From NCBI GenBank assembly GCA_034359265.1, contig CP136898.1, positions 52,627,501 through 52,691,500 on the forward strand: a stretch of 64,000 bases of DNA, in the 5' to 3' direction. Source of the DNA: Canna indica (taxonomy: Eukaryota > Streptophyta > Magnoliopsida > Zingiberales > Cannaceae). Positions 44,750-54,631 of this stretch are shown here, one piece after another. A program made the position numbers and the translations under genes. Position 1 is the stretch's first letter, and every line of letters begins with the position of its first letter. The notes beneath the pieces are model-generated. The model saw only the letters and a list, made by a program, of their open reading frames with translations, was not told the origin of the DNA and made no database searches.

Positions 44750-45640
44750 GGTACCCCTACCTACTTAACAGCAAACAAAGCAGACACAAAAGAGTGCATA
44801 GAACCCGGATCGAACAAGACATATGCAATAGCAGAACCTACAATAAGGTTTCCTAACACTACTGCCCTGGACACCTCAGCGCCCTCTTGGTTCATAGTAA
44901 ACACCCGTGCAGCAGGCCTCCCTAAACCAGCGGCTCGCTGGCCTCCACCATGAGTCTAACCTCTCTGAGCTACAAAACCTACTAACATCGGTGTCTTTCC
45001 TCTGGTCTGATTAGGCTGCTGACCGCCCTTGCTAGGACAATTCTTTCTAAAGTGCCCAACCTGTCCACACCCAAAACATGCCTCAGAACGAAACCGCTCT
45101 GGGTCCTGCTCAACTCTGGTCACATATAATCATGGCCCTTAACCATAAGGTCGCTCTACACCCATAATTTATATTTCTTGAAATCTAAGGGAAAGATCCT
45201 CTAATCAATCCAAAATTTCAGCTATAGGGAAAATTTACCATTAGCCAACCCCTGCAGATCCTTTCTGCAGAACTCTATCAACCGGCCTCCCTAGGATCCC
45301 TAGGGCCGCTCTAACCATACTGCACCATAAATATTTAAACTATATGACGAGACCCAATGAATCATTCAAGATATTAAGCAAACATTGCAAGGATCTCTAA
45401 TCCAGGCACCCATACAAAGGTAGCCCCCAAAATGGTGCACTCTCTAGCACAGGGCCATTCACGGCCTCAAGCTCTGCTACCCTAGGACTGTCCCAGTTCC
45501 TCCTCCACTGGTCGTCTATTTTTACGATCTCGGCCTCGCCATCAGCTTACACTCTGGCCTCGGCCTTGGCCTCGCGCTCAGTTGAGTTTCTATCACTACT
45601 GCTCCTTGCGGTATCAAAGGCCTCCATCGATCTGGAAACA
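44750..45640 (-). pseudogene. E4 gag remnant with zinc knuckle
   Basis: The knuckle CFGCGQVGHFRKNC (about 45029-45074) is intact as CX2CX4HX4C, followed by a Gln/Asn linker into protease. Upstream, only a short MEAFDTARSSSD-type start and an acidic stretch (45628-45400) are seen; the roughly 200-residue capsid core expected between them is not recognisable. Stops are frequent. Confidence 0.75.
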
Positions 45641-45824
45641 CCAGAAAAGGAACAAATCATAATCAGACAATTGAATTCACCCAACATTTTGCAAACTTAA
45701 CCACGAGTCACGCTGAGGTGCAGACTTAGCCCATTGATCTCATAGCGTACCCCTGCCGTATACTGACACGCAAGCAATGCCCTATACGATGATAACTCTA
45801 GGTCGTAGTCAGACCGACCCACAT

Positions 45825-45836
45825 GCTCTGATACCA
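45825..45836 (-). other. E4 primer-binding site (initiator Met tRNA)
   Basis: Minus-strand TGGTATCAGAGC lies 3 nt from the 5' LTR. Confidence 0.9.
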
Positions 45837-45839
45837 TAT

Positions 45840-46707
45840 TGTCACACCCCAACTCAGGGTCACGTGACCGGCCAGGGTATACGTGTCTATACCCCGTAGC
45901 CTAAACCATGCACATGACAACTCAACAAATAAACAATAGCGAAAAGAAATAACAAGATTCATTTCAAATGAAAAGCAAACCAAAACAGAGTTTATTACAA
46001 GTAGTTTAACTGAAACGCAAAATGCGGAAATAACAAATTAAGTTCAATATTTGAAAAGTCCAAATACAACAAAGTTTTAAATAAATGACATAAATGCCCT
46101 CAGGGGCTACAACTCCATATCAAACCAATAAAAGTGCATGACCACTACCAAAAGACTCGACTACAACCCTAACTAGGATTGCTATGAGATCACGCGGCTT
46201 CTCTGCCCTCCAGCGGTGCCAAGTGCTCCAACCCACCTCACCAGTCAGACTCTACAAAACAGAAATCAAACGACAATGGGTGAGTTCAAAGAACTCAGTG
46301 AGTGGTCCTACCAACCCCCACAAATAAACAACATCAAGGATAACAAGAATATATCTATCTCTACAGGAGGTAAAGTCATGAAGGTATGACTAGCTAACAG
46401 GCCAACTTGCCACTCATGCCTCAAATCTAACCCTCCAAGAGTGGAGTACATCAAGCCGAAGCCAACCATGCCTAAAGGCAACAACACATACTAGTATAAT
46501 CGGGAAGGCCCTCCGAACTTATGCTAGTATAAATAAACTCGGGAGCAATCGGGAAAGGCCCTCCGAACTTCCTCCACGAGACGCGTAGGGACAATCGAGA
46601 TTCGCCCATCCGAACTTGCCCCTTTAAGATATCATAGGAGTAATCGGGTAGGCCCTCCGAGCTTACTCCTAAAAGATATCACAGGAATAATCGGGAAAGG
46701 CCCTCCG
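45840..46707 (-). repeat. E4 5' LTR, piece 1 (with hairpin array)
   Basis: On the plus strand it starts TGTCACACCCCAACTCAGG and matches 39068 onwards. It carries array units such as TACTAGTATAA / TTATGCTAGTA (46489-46529, one G-U) and AGGAGTAA / TTACTCCT. It stops at the E6 insertion within one array unit. Confidence 0.9.
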
Positions 46708-48103
46708 TGTTGGCTGAAGGTTTCTTCCTTCATGCTCTATTTTCTTCATGACTATTTTGATGATAACAAACCAAATCTATTTAACAAAATTCTTGAAGTA
46801 TGAAAATTGCAGGATCGATAAATGACAAGTCAAAGCGCGAAACAATCGATCTTGAAACAAACCAATGCGTGCACAAATGGCTTGGACAAATCAAAAGAAA
46901 ACATGGAATGTCCTTCAAGTTGAAACACACTGAAGAACAGAAGCGAAAAACAAAGCGCGAAATGAGAAGACCAAAAGAAAAATTTTCAGCCCAGGTTCGA
47001 TCGACCGATCGGCCGATCGAATGATGCCAAAAATTGGCAGTAGCCAATTCGGTCGACCAAAGATGGTGAAAAAATGGCAGTAGGCTACTTCGATCGACCG
47101 ACCGAGGCCAAAATCTGGTAGTGCCTGCTTCGGTCGACCGGATAGCAGAGGAGCAGATTCGCGACTCATTCGGTCGACCCTCCGGTCGACCGAATAGAGC
47201 GGTTGAAGCGCAAAGAGCCAACGATCGCTAGGCGATCGATCAGTCGATCGACTGACGATCGATCGGCAAGTGATCGAACGGCGTCCAACGGGCAAAAAAA
47301 TGCCCATTGAGCAGCCGTTCCATTGAGGGTTATAAATACCCCTCATCTAACTTCTTTACCTCTCTCTCCCAGATATTGTGTGATGCAAATAGCCTTCAAA
47401 GAGTGATCTCTAGCATCCTCCAAGCTTCAAAGTGATAAAATTCTTCAATCCTAGCTCTTGATCCCTCACCTTCAAAGAGTTCCTCATCAAAGGGTTCATC
47501 AAGGGTGCTAGGCTCGAAAAGAAGAGGCATTTATTTTGTGATAAGTAATTTTCTTCCTCTTCTTGTAATAGACTTATTTTTAATTTGTTTTCAATTCATT
47601 GTATCTGAGCTTGTAAGAAGACCTAGGGTTAGGTCTTATGTGTAAGTGGTTACCTTAGTGTAGAAGGTGTAAAGCCACTTGTGTAAACATAGTTTACTAG
47701 GATTAGCTGGGTTGTCCCTTATGGTTGAGGTGGAAGAGTGCTCTCGATAAGAAGGCGGAGACTTCCAAGTGGGGAAGTGCCTTAGGTTGAGAGTGAGCCT
47801 CTTCGAATCAAAGTCCTCTATGTAAGGGAAACTATTAAATCTAGTAAACTTAGTTTGGAAATCCTAAGCAGGGTGCTTAGGTAGTGGAGTAAGCATTGGG
47901 ACCGAACCACTATAAATCCTTGTGTCTACATTGATATCCTATGTGTATTTATTGCTTTATCATTTATCGCTTCCATATTTAGTCATTGAATTGTAAATTG
48001 CCTAAGTAATCAAAGAAACGATTTAAAACCGGAATTAGGCAAATAGATTTAGTTAATACACTATTCACCCCCCCCCCCATCTAGTGTGTCATTTCATCTA
48101 ACA
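46708..48103 (+). repeat. E6 5' LTR (1396 bp)
   Basis: It runs TGTTGGCTGAAGG to CATCTAACA. Palindromes of the TCGACCGA type lie at 46996-47275, with a TATAAATA box at 47331-47338, the conserved CACTATAAATCC region near 47929 and a poly-C tract at 48067-48078. Confidence 0.93.
47331..47338 (+). promoter_or_regulatory. TATA box of the E6 5' LTR
   Basis: TATAAATA lies just downstream of an inverted repeat with CAACGGGCA / TGCCCATTG arms. Transcription would start about 25-35 nt further on. Confidence 0.75.
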
Positions 48104-48105
48104 AT

Positions 48106-48117
48106 TGGTATCAGAGC
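48106..48117 (+). other. E6 primer-binding site
   Basis: TGGTATCAGAGC lies 2 nt after the 5' LTR and is complementary to the 3' end of tRNA-iMet. Confidence 0.93.
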
Positions 48118-48170
48118 AAATCGTAGTCTGAGATTTCACCATCTCGTCTACATCTAGTCTCGATTTGAAT

Positions 48171-49655
48171 ATGGCACTAGAGTTGGTAGCATCTTCACCT
48201 CCTAAGTTCGATGAATCGAACTTTGGTCTTTGGAAGTCTAGGATGTACACCTACATTAAGACTAGAGGGTTTGGTGTTTATAACATGTTAAAATTTGAAT
48301 ACACTTATCCTAAGATTGACATGCATGATTGGAGCAAACTTGAAAAGAAAATATTTCAATTTAATGGAGAAGCCATGAATTGCATATTTTGTGCCATACC
48401 AAATAGCATTCTTGAAAAAGTCATGCATTGTTCAACAGCTTTTGACTTATGGGCTACTTTAAATATTTTATATGATTATGCCAAAACCGAAGAGATTGGC
48501 ACTTTTGATGAAGGTGGTGATGACAATAGTCACTCACCTACTACTAATCTTAATTTTGACGCCCATAGCTCATCTAGTCAAAGGAGTAGCTCCAAGAGCC
48601 AAAAAAGAAAGGTAGTGTGTCATGCATCCAGGGAAAAGGGACATGTAAAGAAAAACTGCCCTTCCATGAAGAACACGACAAAGAAGAGGTCAAAAGCTTC
48701 TACATCATCATCCCATTCAAATGAAGCATATATCCTCTTGCAATGACTATGAATCTACTTCAAAAGCTTACCTCATGAGCACTAATGATGAGGTACACTC
48801 TTCTCCTTCTAGTCATGCTAATGCAAATGAAAATGCTAGCTCTTCTAGTTCATTCAATATGCCATATGGAGAACTAGTTGAGGAATGTCAAAAAATGTAT
48901 GTCTTGCTTATGAAAAAGAACAAGGAAAATAGAAATCTAAAGAAGAAAAGCTCTAAGCTTAGTTCACATGTGCATGCCTTAGAAGTAGAAAATAAAAAAT
49001 TAAAGACTGGGCCTTTTGATTCATGCCATGATAACTTAGAGCTTGAGCTTAAAACTTTGAAACAAGAAAATGATAATTTAAAAAATGAAAATAGCATGTT
49101 AAAAACTCAATTGCATGCTATTCAAAAATCTATGAATGATTTGAAAAGTGAGGTTATTCTCTTGAATAAGAAAGTAAGTGAATTCAAAAATGCTTCATTT
49201 ATTAAGAACACTAGAAATACCTATGTAAAGAATGCCAATGTCCATCATCATTCTCATGCTATGCATTCTACCACTAGACCTCATGATCATAAGAAAAAGA
49301 ATGTTGTTTCTAAGAATGCTCATACTCATCATGTTTCACATGTCAAGCATTCTAATAATAAATCTCAAGTCCATAGCAAAAACAAAAAGAAATTTAATGG
49401 GCATTGCTTTTGTTGTGGTACATATGGGCATGCTATATATGATTGCGCATTTAAGATGAACCCAAGTGGAGTTAAAACACTTTGGGTAGCTAAGCCCTCT
49501 AACCCCCAAGGACCCAAAGCCATTTGGGTACCAAAGGTTTCTTGCTCTCTCGTATGGGGGGAGCTACCACACAAGGGTAAAGAGAAGTGAGGAGTTGAAG
49601 TTGACCATGGACTTAAATGAAGTATCATTCCTTGGTTGCAACTTCAAACCATCAT
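48171..49655 (+). pseudogene. gag: Ty1/copia gag of E6, one frameshift
   Basis: The start is the ATG at 48171 (MALELVASSPPKFDES), matching all sister copies. 48171-48744 gives the N-terminal domain and a first knuckle, CHASREKGHVKKNC, whose second Cys is Ser, so zinc binding is probably lost. Near 48720 the frame shifts. 48721-49590 gives the linker, a coiled coil (about 48850-49200), two His-rich repeats (about 49205-49380) and an intact second knuckle, CFCCGTYGHAIYDC (about 49405-49448). A late shift near 49560 leads to the family ending GCNFK and a stop at 49653-49655. Apart from these changes it resembles the intact E5 protein closely. Confidence 0.9.
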
Positions 49656-49797
49656 GATGCCCATAGGTATGGAAATTGGCATCTAGGTATACTCTGTATC
49701 ATCTCCAATTATAGTTGTAGTTTTGATATACGCTTAATATTAGTAGATTTTCTGATCATCATAAGTTTTTAAAAATGTTTTTGATTTTTGATTTCCG

Positions 49798-49908
49798 ATC
49801 TCCTCGGAGACCTATGTAGCCTATAACGGGCTCATGCGACCTTGCGGTTTTAAATCGTAGGCTAATTATGGCTTTCGGTTTTCTACCAATAGGAAGGGTT
49901 GGAGATCA
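49798..49908 (+). other. Conserved post-gag block with hairpins, copy in E6
   Basis: TCTC-CTCG-GAGA leads; the TAGCCTA (49816-49823) and TAGGCTA (49857-49864) arms enclose GACC-TTGC-GGTT. It lies about 143 nt after the gag stop. Confidence 0.6.
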
Positions 49909-50839
49909 TGTTTTCATTAATATTATATTTATGATCTCTTAAAAATTCATTTTGGATTCATGACAACATATTTTGAAACGGATCTCAAACTAGTTGGCAA
50001 AGCAAACTTTGAAAATGATACTTGATTTCTCCCTTTGCTATTTGGTTTGGGTTACTTGCTAGTAGCTTTGTTTTCATGAAATCTACTAATGAAGTCTACT
50101 TGCAAGTTATGAATGTTAATGGAAGACTAAACTGTCATGAAGAAAATTGAAAGGTAAATGACAAGTTTTGCAAGATTCCAAGAATGAGGTATGAGTTTAA
50201 ATTTGGCAAAATCTTTGTAGAATATTGAATGTTCATGCTCTCATGATGTCTCTATACTCATGATTATTTTTGAATGCTGAATCTATGAAATTACATGAGT
50301 AGGTAAAACTTTGATATCTTAAGAAATTTTATGATATTTTGATCGATTGAAATTTGCTCTAGGTTAAAATTCACATTAGAGACTATCATTTTGAGCTAGC
50401 AGTTGGAAAACATATTTAGATTTACTCATATTAAGTGCTCATGTGTCTATACTTGAAAAACCATGAGTATAAGTTAAGGATTGATAATTAGCAACTTCAT
50501 AGTAATATGCTTGTCTTTTGAACGAAATGATGCTAAGATAAAAATTTTGACCAAATGACATTATCTTTGTCTCAAACTTAGAATACATGCTTTAAATGAT
50601 CATGTGTTGGTATCTAGAAAGTTTGAACAAAATCTGAAATCGTTGGACAAATGACTCGTATTTACAAAAATGTCACTGAAAACTTGTAGATTTTCTAGAA
50701 AATTGTAGAGATATCCTTTTTGAGTGATTCTTGATTTTTTTGGAATCCTCATGAAGTCTAGTTCATGTGGGAAAAATTTCATAAAATTTGAATATACACA
50801 TCTCTCAAAAATAATTTTTCTTTAAGGATTAAAAACTCA
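49909..50839 (+). mobile_element. E6 non-coding region after the conserved block
   Basis: AT-rich and alignable to E5 (about 30.4-31.3 kb, reversed), including TACTTGCAAGTTATG. No ORF is credible. At about 50830 it switches to sequence not seen in the other copies. Confidence 0.65.
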
Positions 50840-51042
50840 TGGCAGATCGAGCGGTCAATCGACTTGCGACCGCCCGATCGACCGGCGGACGGAAAACCAT
50901 CCGGTTCATCCATTTTTCCGCCAAATTTAATCTAGACCCTTCAACTCAAGTTCTTAAGCCCAAAACTAGGGCTTCCTTGCCCATTCAACCGGCTGTTAAA
51001 CCCTTCTTCCCTTGCTTCTAGGCTTTCTACTTCCTCTCCAAG

Positions 51043-51681
51043 GTAAAATACTTGATCTTTAGCTTCCATTCATGAGTTTATACTCAATGTTGAGTGAATT
51101 CTTCATCTCTTCTTCTCTCAATGTCTTGATTCATCCATAAAAATTATGATTCATATTTCTTTTTCTTGGATGATGATTTTCTTTGGCATGTTTACCTCAA
51201 AAATAAGTTTTTAGGGAAGAATAATCAAATATCTCATGTTTTCTTTAAATGATTCAACATTTATTTTGTTTTTTCTTTAAATGACTCAAAAACAAGTTTT
51301 TTCTTGGTTTCTCTCATGAGTTATTCTCAAATTTTATTTTGTCTTTCTTAAAAGAGTTTTTTGGTCAATTAGAAAAAAATTTCTCATCCTCATCTAGTCA
51401 AAACAAAGTTTTTTTAAATGATTCAAATATATGTGTGCTCTTTTATTTGTGGCTCATTTTATATTTTTTGGATCCTATCTTTTATTTTTATTTTTTATTT
51501 CTATTTTTATCTTCTATTTTTTTCCTTTGGACTCACATATGGAGATTTAATGTTAAAATCCATTTTTTTTAAGAAGGTATTGCATGAATCTATGTCGATC
51601 TTAAAAGTGCTTCCTCTGCTTTAAAAGCATGCATCTCTCATCAAAGCTAATCATCTACACATCATCCTAATTGTCTTGCAG
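51043..51681 (+). other. Intron-like segment before the second ORF of E6
   Basis: CCAAG/GTAAAA at 51042/51043 resembles a 5' splice site. A T-rich run ending TTGTCTTGCAG at 51681 resembles a 3' splice site, and the ORF ATG follows 2 nt later. This is inferred from sequence only. Confidence 0.45.
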
Positions 51682-51682
51682 A

Positions 51683-52808
51683 ATGGCACCCAAAGACAAA
51701 GCTCCCAAGTTTGCCCGATAACCTTTTGACCTCTATAGGCAAGACACAAGCTCCTAGATTTGCAGATAGGGCCATTCTACAGACTCGTCCAGTTAACTTA
51801 GGTGACCTAGAGTAGTTTGATATTAGGAGTAAACTTGCAAGCATGGGTTGGGTCGAGTTCTTAGGAAAACAAGTACCAGTGTGTCCCATCCTGATAAAAG
51901 CCTTTTTCTCCAACCTAGTAATAGATAAGGCTAGATTGGGAGACAGACTAGTTCTCCGATCGAAATTATGGGAAAATCCATAGTAATTACATAATCATGC
52001 ATTAGAGATGCTTTTGGGTTTTCTCTGCTAGAAAGGCCAATATATAAGATGCCCACACACCTATTTCATGAGGATTTTCCTACTCATGAAGTTATATCAG
52101 CTATATGTCCTGAGGATTATCAGGGAATGATCCATACCTAAAGCATCAAAATTTCAACCTCTGCTAGGATTATGCATCTCATCATTGCATATAATATTCT
52201 TCCTAGAGCAGGTCACTATGATGAAGTAACCACTATGAGTTCTAGGGTACTCTTCTTTGCCATATCTCGTATACCCATAGACATTCCTGATCTCATGCTT
52301 CGGCATATAGTAGATGTTCATGCCTCAAGGAATTAAGCAAGCTCTACCTTATGCCTCAGTGATTTCTCACTTTATATATGATGTTGGGTCAACAAATCTA
52401 GATTTGAAATAGAGCCTGTACCCAAAGCCATAGATTCATCCTCTCTTAACCGCATGAAAATCCTTGAAAATTAGCATCGTAAGAGAATGCGGGGGGCTCC
52501 TGAGGAACTCACTGATCATGACATGGCCATGGAGGCGGGCGAAGCTGGTGGGTTCATCATCCGGCACTCCCATTGCGCGTCTAGGTGATCTGGAGCATCA
52601 CTTTGCTCAGTTTCACATCGACCAGGTGGAATGGAACAAAGGAACAAAAGAGCGCCTAGACGAGTACGACTGTCAGATCGACAAGTACGGTCATCAAATT
52701 GACGAGTATGGTATAATGATCGGTGAGCATAGCCGGCGCATAGATGAGTATGGTCAACGTGTTGACCAGTACGGTCAGCAAGTGGATGATATGTGGCAAT
52801 ACTATTAG
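51683..52808 (+). pseudogene. Decayed second ORF of E6, plant-transposon-protein type
   Basis: It starts MAPKDKAPKFAR at 51683 and is broken by many stops. Recognisable in-frame stretches (about 52030-52345) include SARIMHLIIAYNILPRAG, DEVTTMSSRVLFFAISR and IPDLMLRHIVDVHAS, then LPYASVISHF in a shifted frame. This layout resembles the putative plant transposon protein domain found in plant retroelements (I believe Pfam PF20167); I could not search to confirm it. The C-terminal part (52464-52808) is open and ends in six heptads. Its role is unknown. It occupies the place where pol should be. Confidence 0.6.
52674..52799 (+). repeat. Six 21-bp tandem repeats encoding heptads
   Basis: Each 21-bp unit encodes a heptad of the form xIDxYGx (for example QIDEYGI, RIDEYGQ, RVDQYGQ). 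The pattern with a hydrophobic residue and Tyr fits a short coiled coil at the C terminus of the second ORF. Confidence 0.8.
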
Positions 52809-53203
52809 TCGCATCTACCACCTCTACCACCACCGGAGGATGATTAGTATTATTTGATGTTTTGATGTTATTCATCTTATGGACTTGTACTTGATGATCA
52901 ACTTTATAGTATTATTAGTAATGTAAGTGTTATTTGATGATTGAATGACATGTTGTTGTTTTTTTAAACTTTTTTGATGGATGACAAAAGGGGGAGAGTT
53001 ATCATATATAGTATGGCATGATGATAGGGGGAGAGTTATCATATATAGTATGGCATGATGATAGGGGGAGAGTTAGAAATATATGCATAATGATAGTGGG
53101 AGCACTAAATACAAAATGAATACATCATTCCTTGTAATTGACGAATACTACATTCTCTTGCTCTTTATCGTCAATGGTTTGTCATCATCAAAAAGGGGGA
53201 AAT
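52809..53203 (+). repeat. E6 3' interior with reiterated purine tracts and polypurine tract
   Basis: A 37-bp unit starting GGGGGAGAGTTATC occurs at 52990-53026 and 53027-53063, with a third partial unit from 53064. The true polypurine tract, AAAAAGGGGGAAA, lies at 53189-53202 against the 3' LTR. Repeated purine tracts of this kind are common near the 3' end of SIRE-like copia elements. No ORF is present. Confidence 0.8.
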
Positions 53204-54631
53204 TGTTGGTTGAAGGTTTCTTCCTTCATACTCTATTCTCTTCATGACTATTTTGATGATAACAAACCAAATCTATTTAACAAAATTCTTGAAGTATGAA
53301 AATTGCATGACAAGTCAAAGCGCGAAACGATCGATCTTGAAATAAACCAATGCGTGCACAAATGGCTTGGACAAATCAAAAGAAAACATGGAAAGTCCTT
53401 CAAGTTGAAACATGCTGAAAAATGGAACCGAAAAATAAAGCGCGAAATGAGAAGACCGAAAGAAAAATTTCCAGCCCAATTTTGGTCGACCAAATTGTGT
53501 TAAAAATTGGCAGTAGCCAATACGGTCAACCGGTTGGTCGACCGAAGATGGTGAAAAAATGACAGTAGGCTACTTCGATCGATCGAAGATGGTGAAAAAA
53601 TGGCAGTAGGCTACTTCGGTCGACCGACCAAGGCCAAAATCTAGCAGTGCCTGCTTCGATCGATCGATCGATCTATCGAATAGCAAAGGAGCATATCCGT
53701 AACTCATTCAGTGAATAGAGTGATTGAAGCACAAAGAGCCAGCGGTCGCTGGGCGGTCGATCGGTCGATCGATCGACGATCGACCGACAAGTGACCGAAC
53801 AGCGTCCAACGGGCGAAAAAATGCCCGTTGAGCAGTCGTTCCATTGAGGGGTTATAAATACCCCTCGTCTAACTTCTTTACCTCTCTCTCCCAGATATTG
53901 TGTGATGCAAATAGCCTTCAAAGAGTGATCTCTAGCATCCTCCAAGCTTCAAAGTGATAAAATTCTTCAATCCTATCTCTTGATCCCTCACCTTCAAAGA
54001 GTTCTTCATCAAAGGGTTCATCAAGGGTGCTAGGCTCAAAAAGAAGAGGTGTTTATTTTGTGATAAGTTCTTTTCTTCCTCTTCTTGTAATAAACTTTTT
54101 TTTAATTTGTTTTCAATTCATTGTATTTGAGCTTGTAAGAAGACCTAGTGCTAGGTCTTATGTGTAAGTGGTTACCTTAGTGTAGAAGGTGTAAAGCCAC
54201 TTGTGTAAACATAGTTTACTAGGATTAGTTGGGTTGTCCCTTAGGGTTGAGGTGGAAGAGTGCTCTCGATAAGAAGATGGAGACTTTCGGGTGGGGAAGT
54301 GCCTTAGGTTGAGAGTTAGACTCTTCGAGTCAAAGTCTTCTGTGTAAGGGAAACTATTTAATCCAGTAAACTTAGTTTGGAAATCGTAAGCGGGGTACTT
54401 AGGTAGTGGAGTAGGCATTGGGGCCGAACCACTATAAATCCTTGTGTGTGCATTGATATCTTGTTTGTATTTATTCCGTTATCATTTATCGCTTCCACAT
54501 TTACTCATTGAATTGTAAATTGCCTAAGTAATCAAAGAAACGATTTAAAATCGGAATTAGGCAAATAGATTTAGTTAACATACTATTCACCCCCCACCCC
54601 CACCCCCTCTAGTGTATCATTTCATCCAACA
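53204..54631 (+). repeat. E6 3' LTR (1428 bp)
   Basis: It runs TGTTGGTTGAAGG to CATCCAACA. Compared with the 5' LTR it has an extra copy of a segment around GATGGTGAAAAAATGGCAG (near 53545-53610). It has the perfect hairpin CAACGGGC / GCCCGTTG at 53807-53830 and TATAAATA at 53853-53860. Confidence 0.93.

Larger units (their letters stand above)
46708..54631 (+). mobile_element. E6: complete copia element (7924 bp) with gag and a second ORF, TSD CTCCG
   Basis: Exact CTCCG copies lie at 46703-46707 and 54632-54636. The order is 5' LTR (46708-48103), primer-binding site (48106-48117), gag (48171-49655), post-gag block, non-coding region, intron-like leader and decayed second ORF (50840-52808), reiterated purine tracts, polypurine tract (53189-53203) and 3' LTR (53204-54631). 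No RT or integrase is present. It sits inside the CCGA arm of an E4 hairpin unit and is one of the youngest insertions by nesting. Confidence 0.95.
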
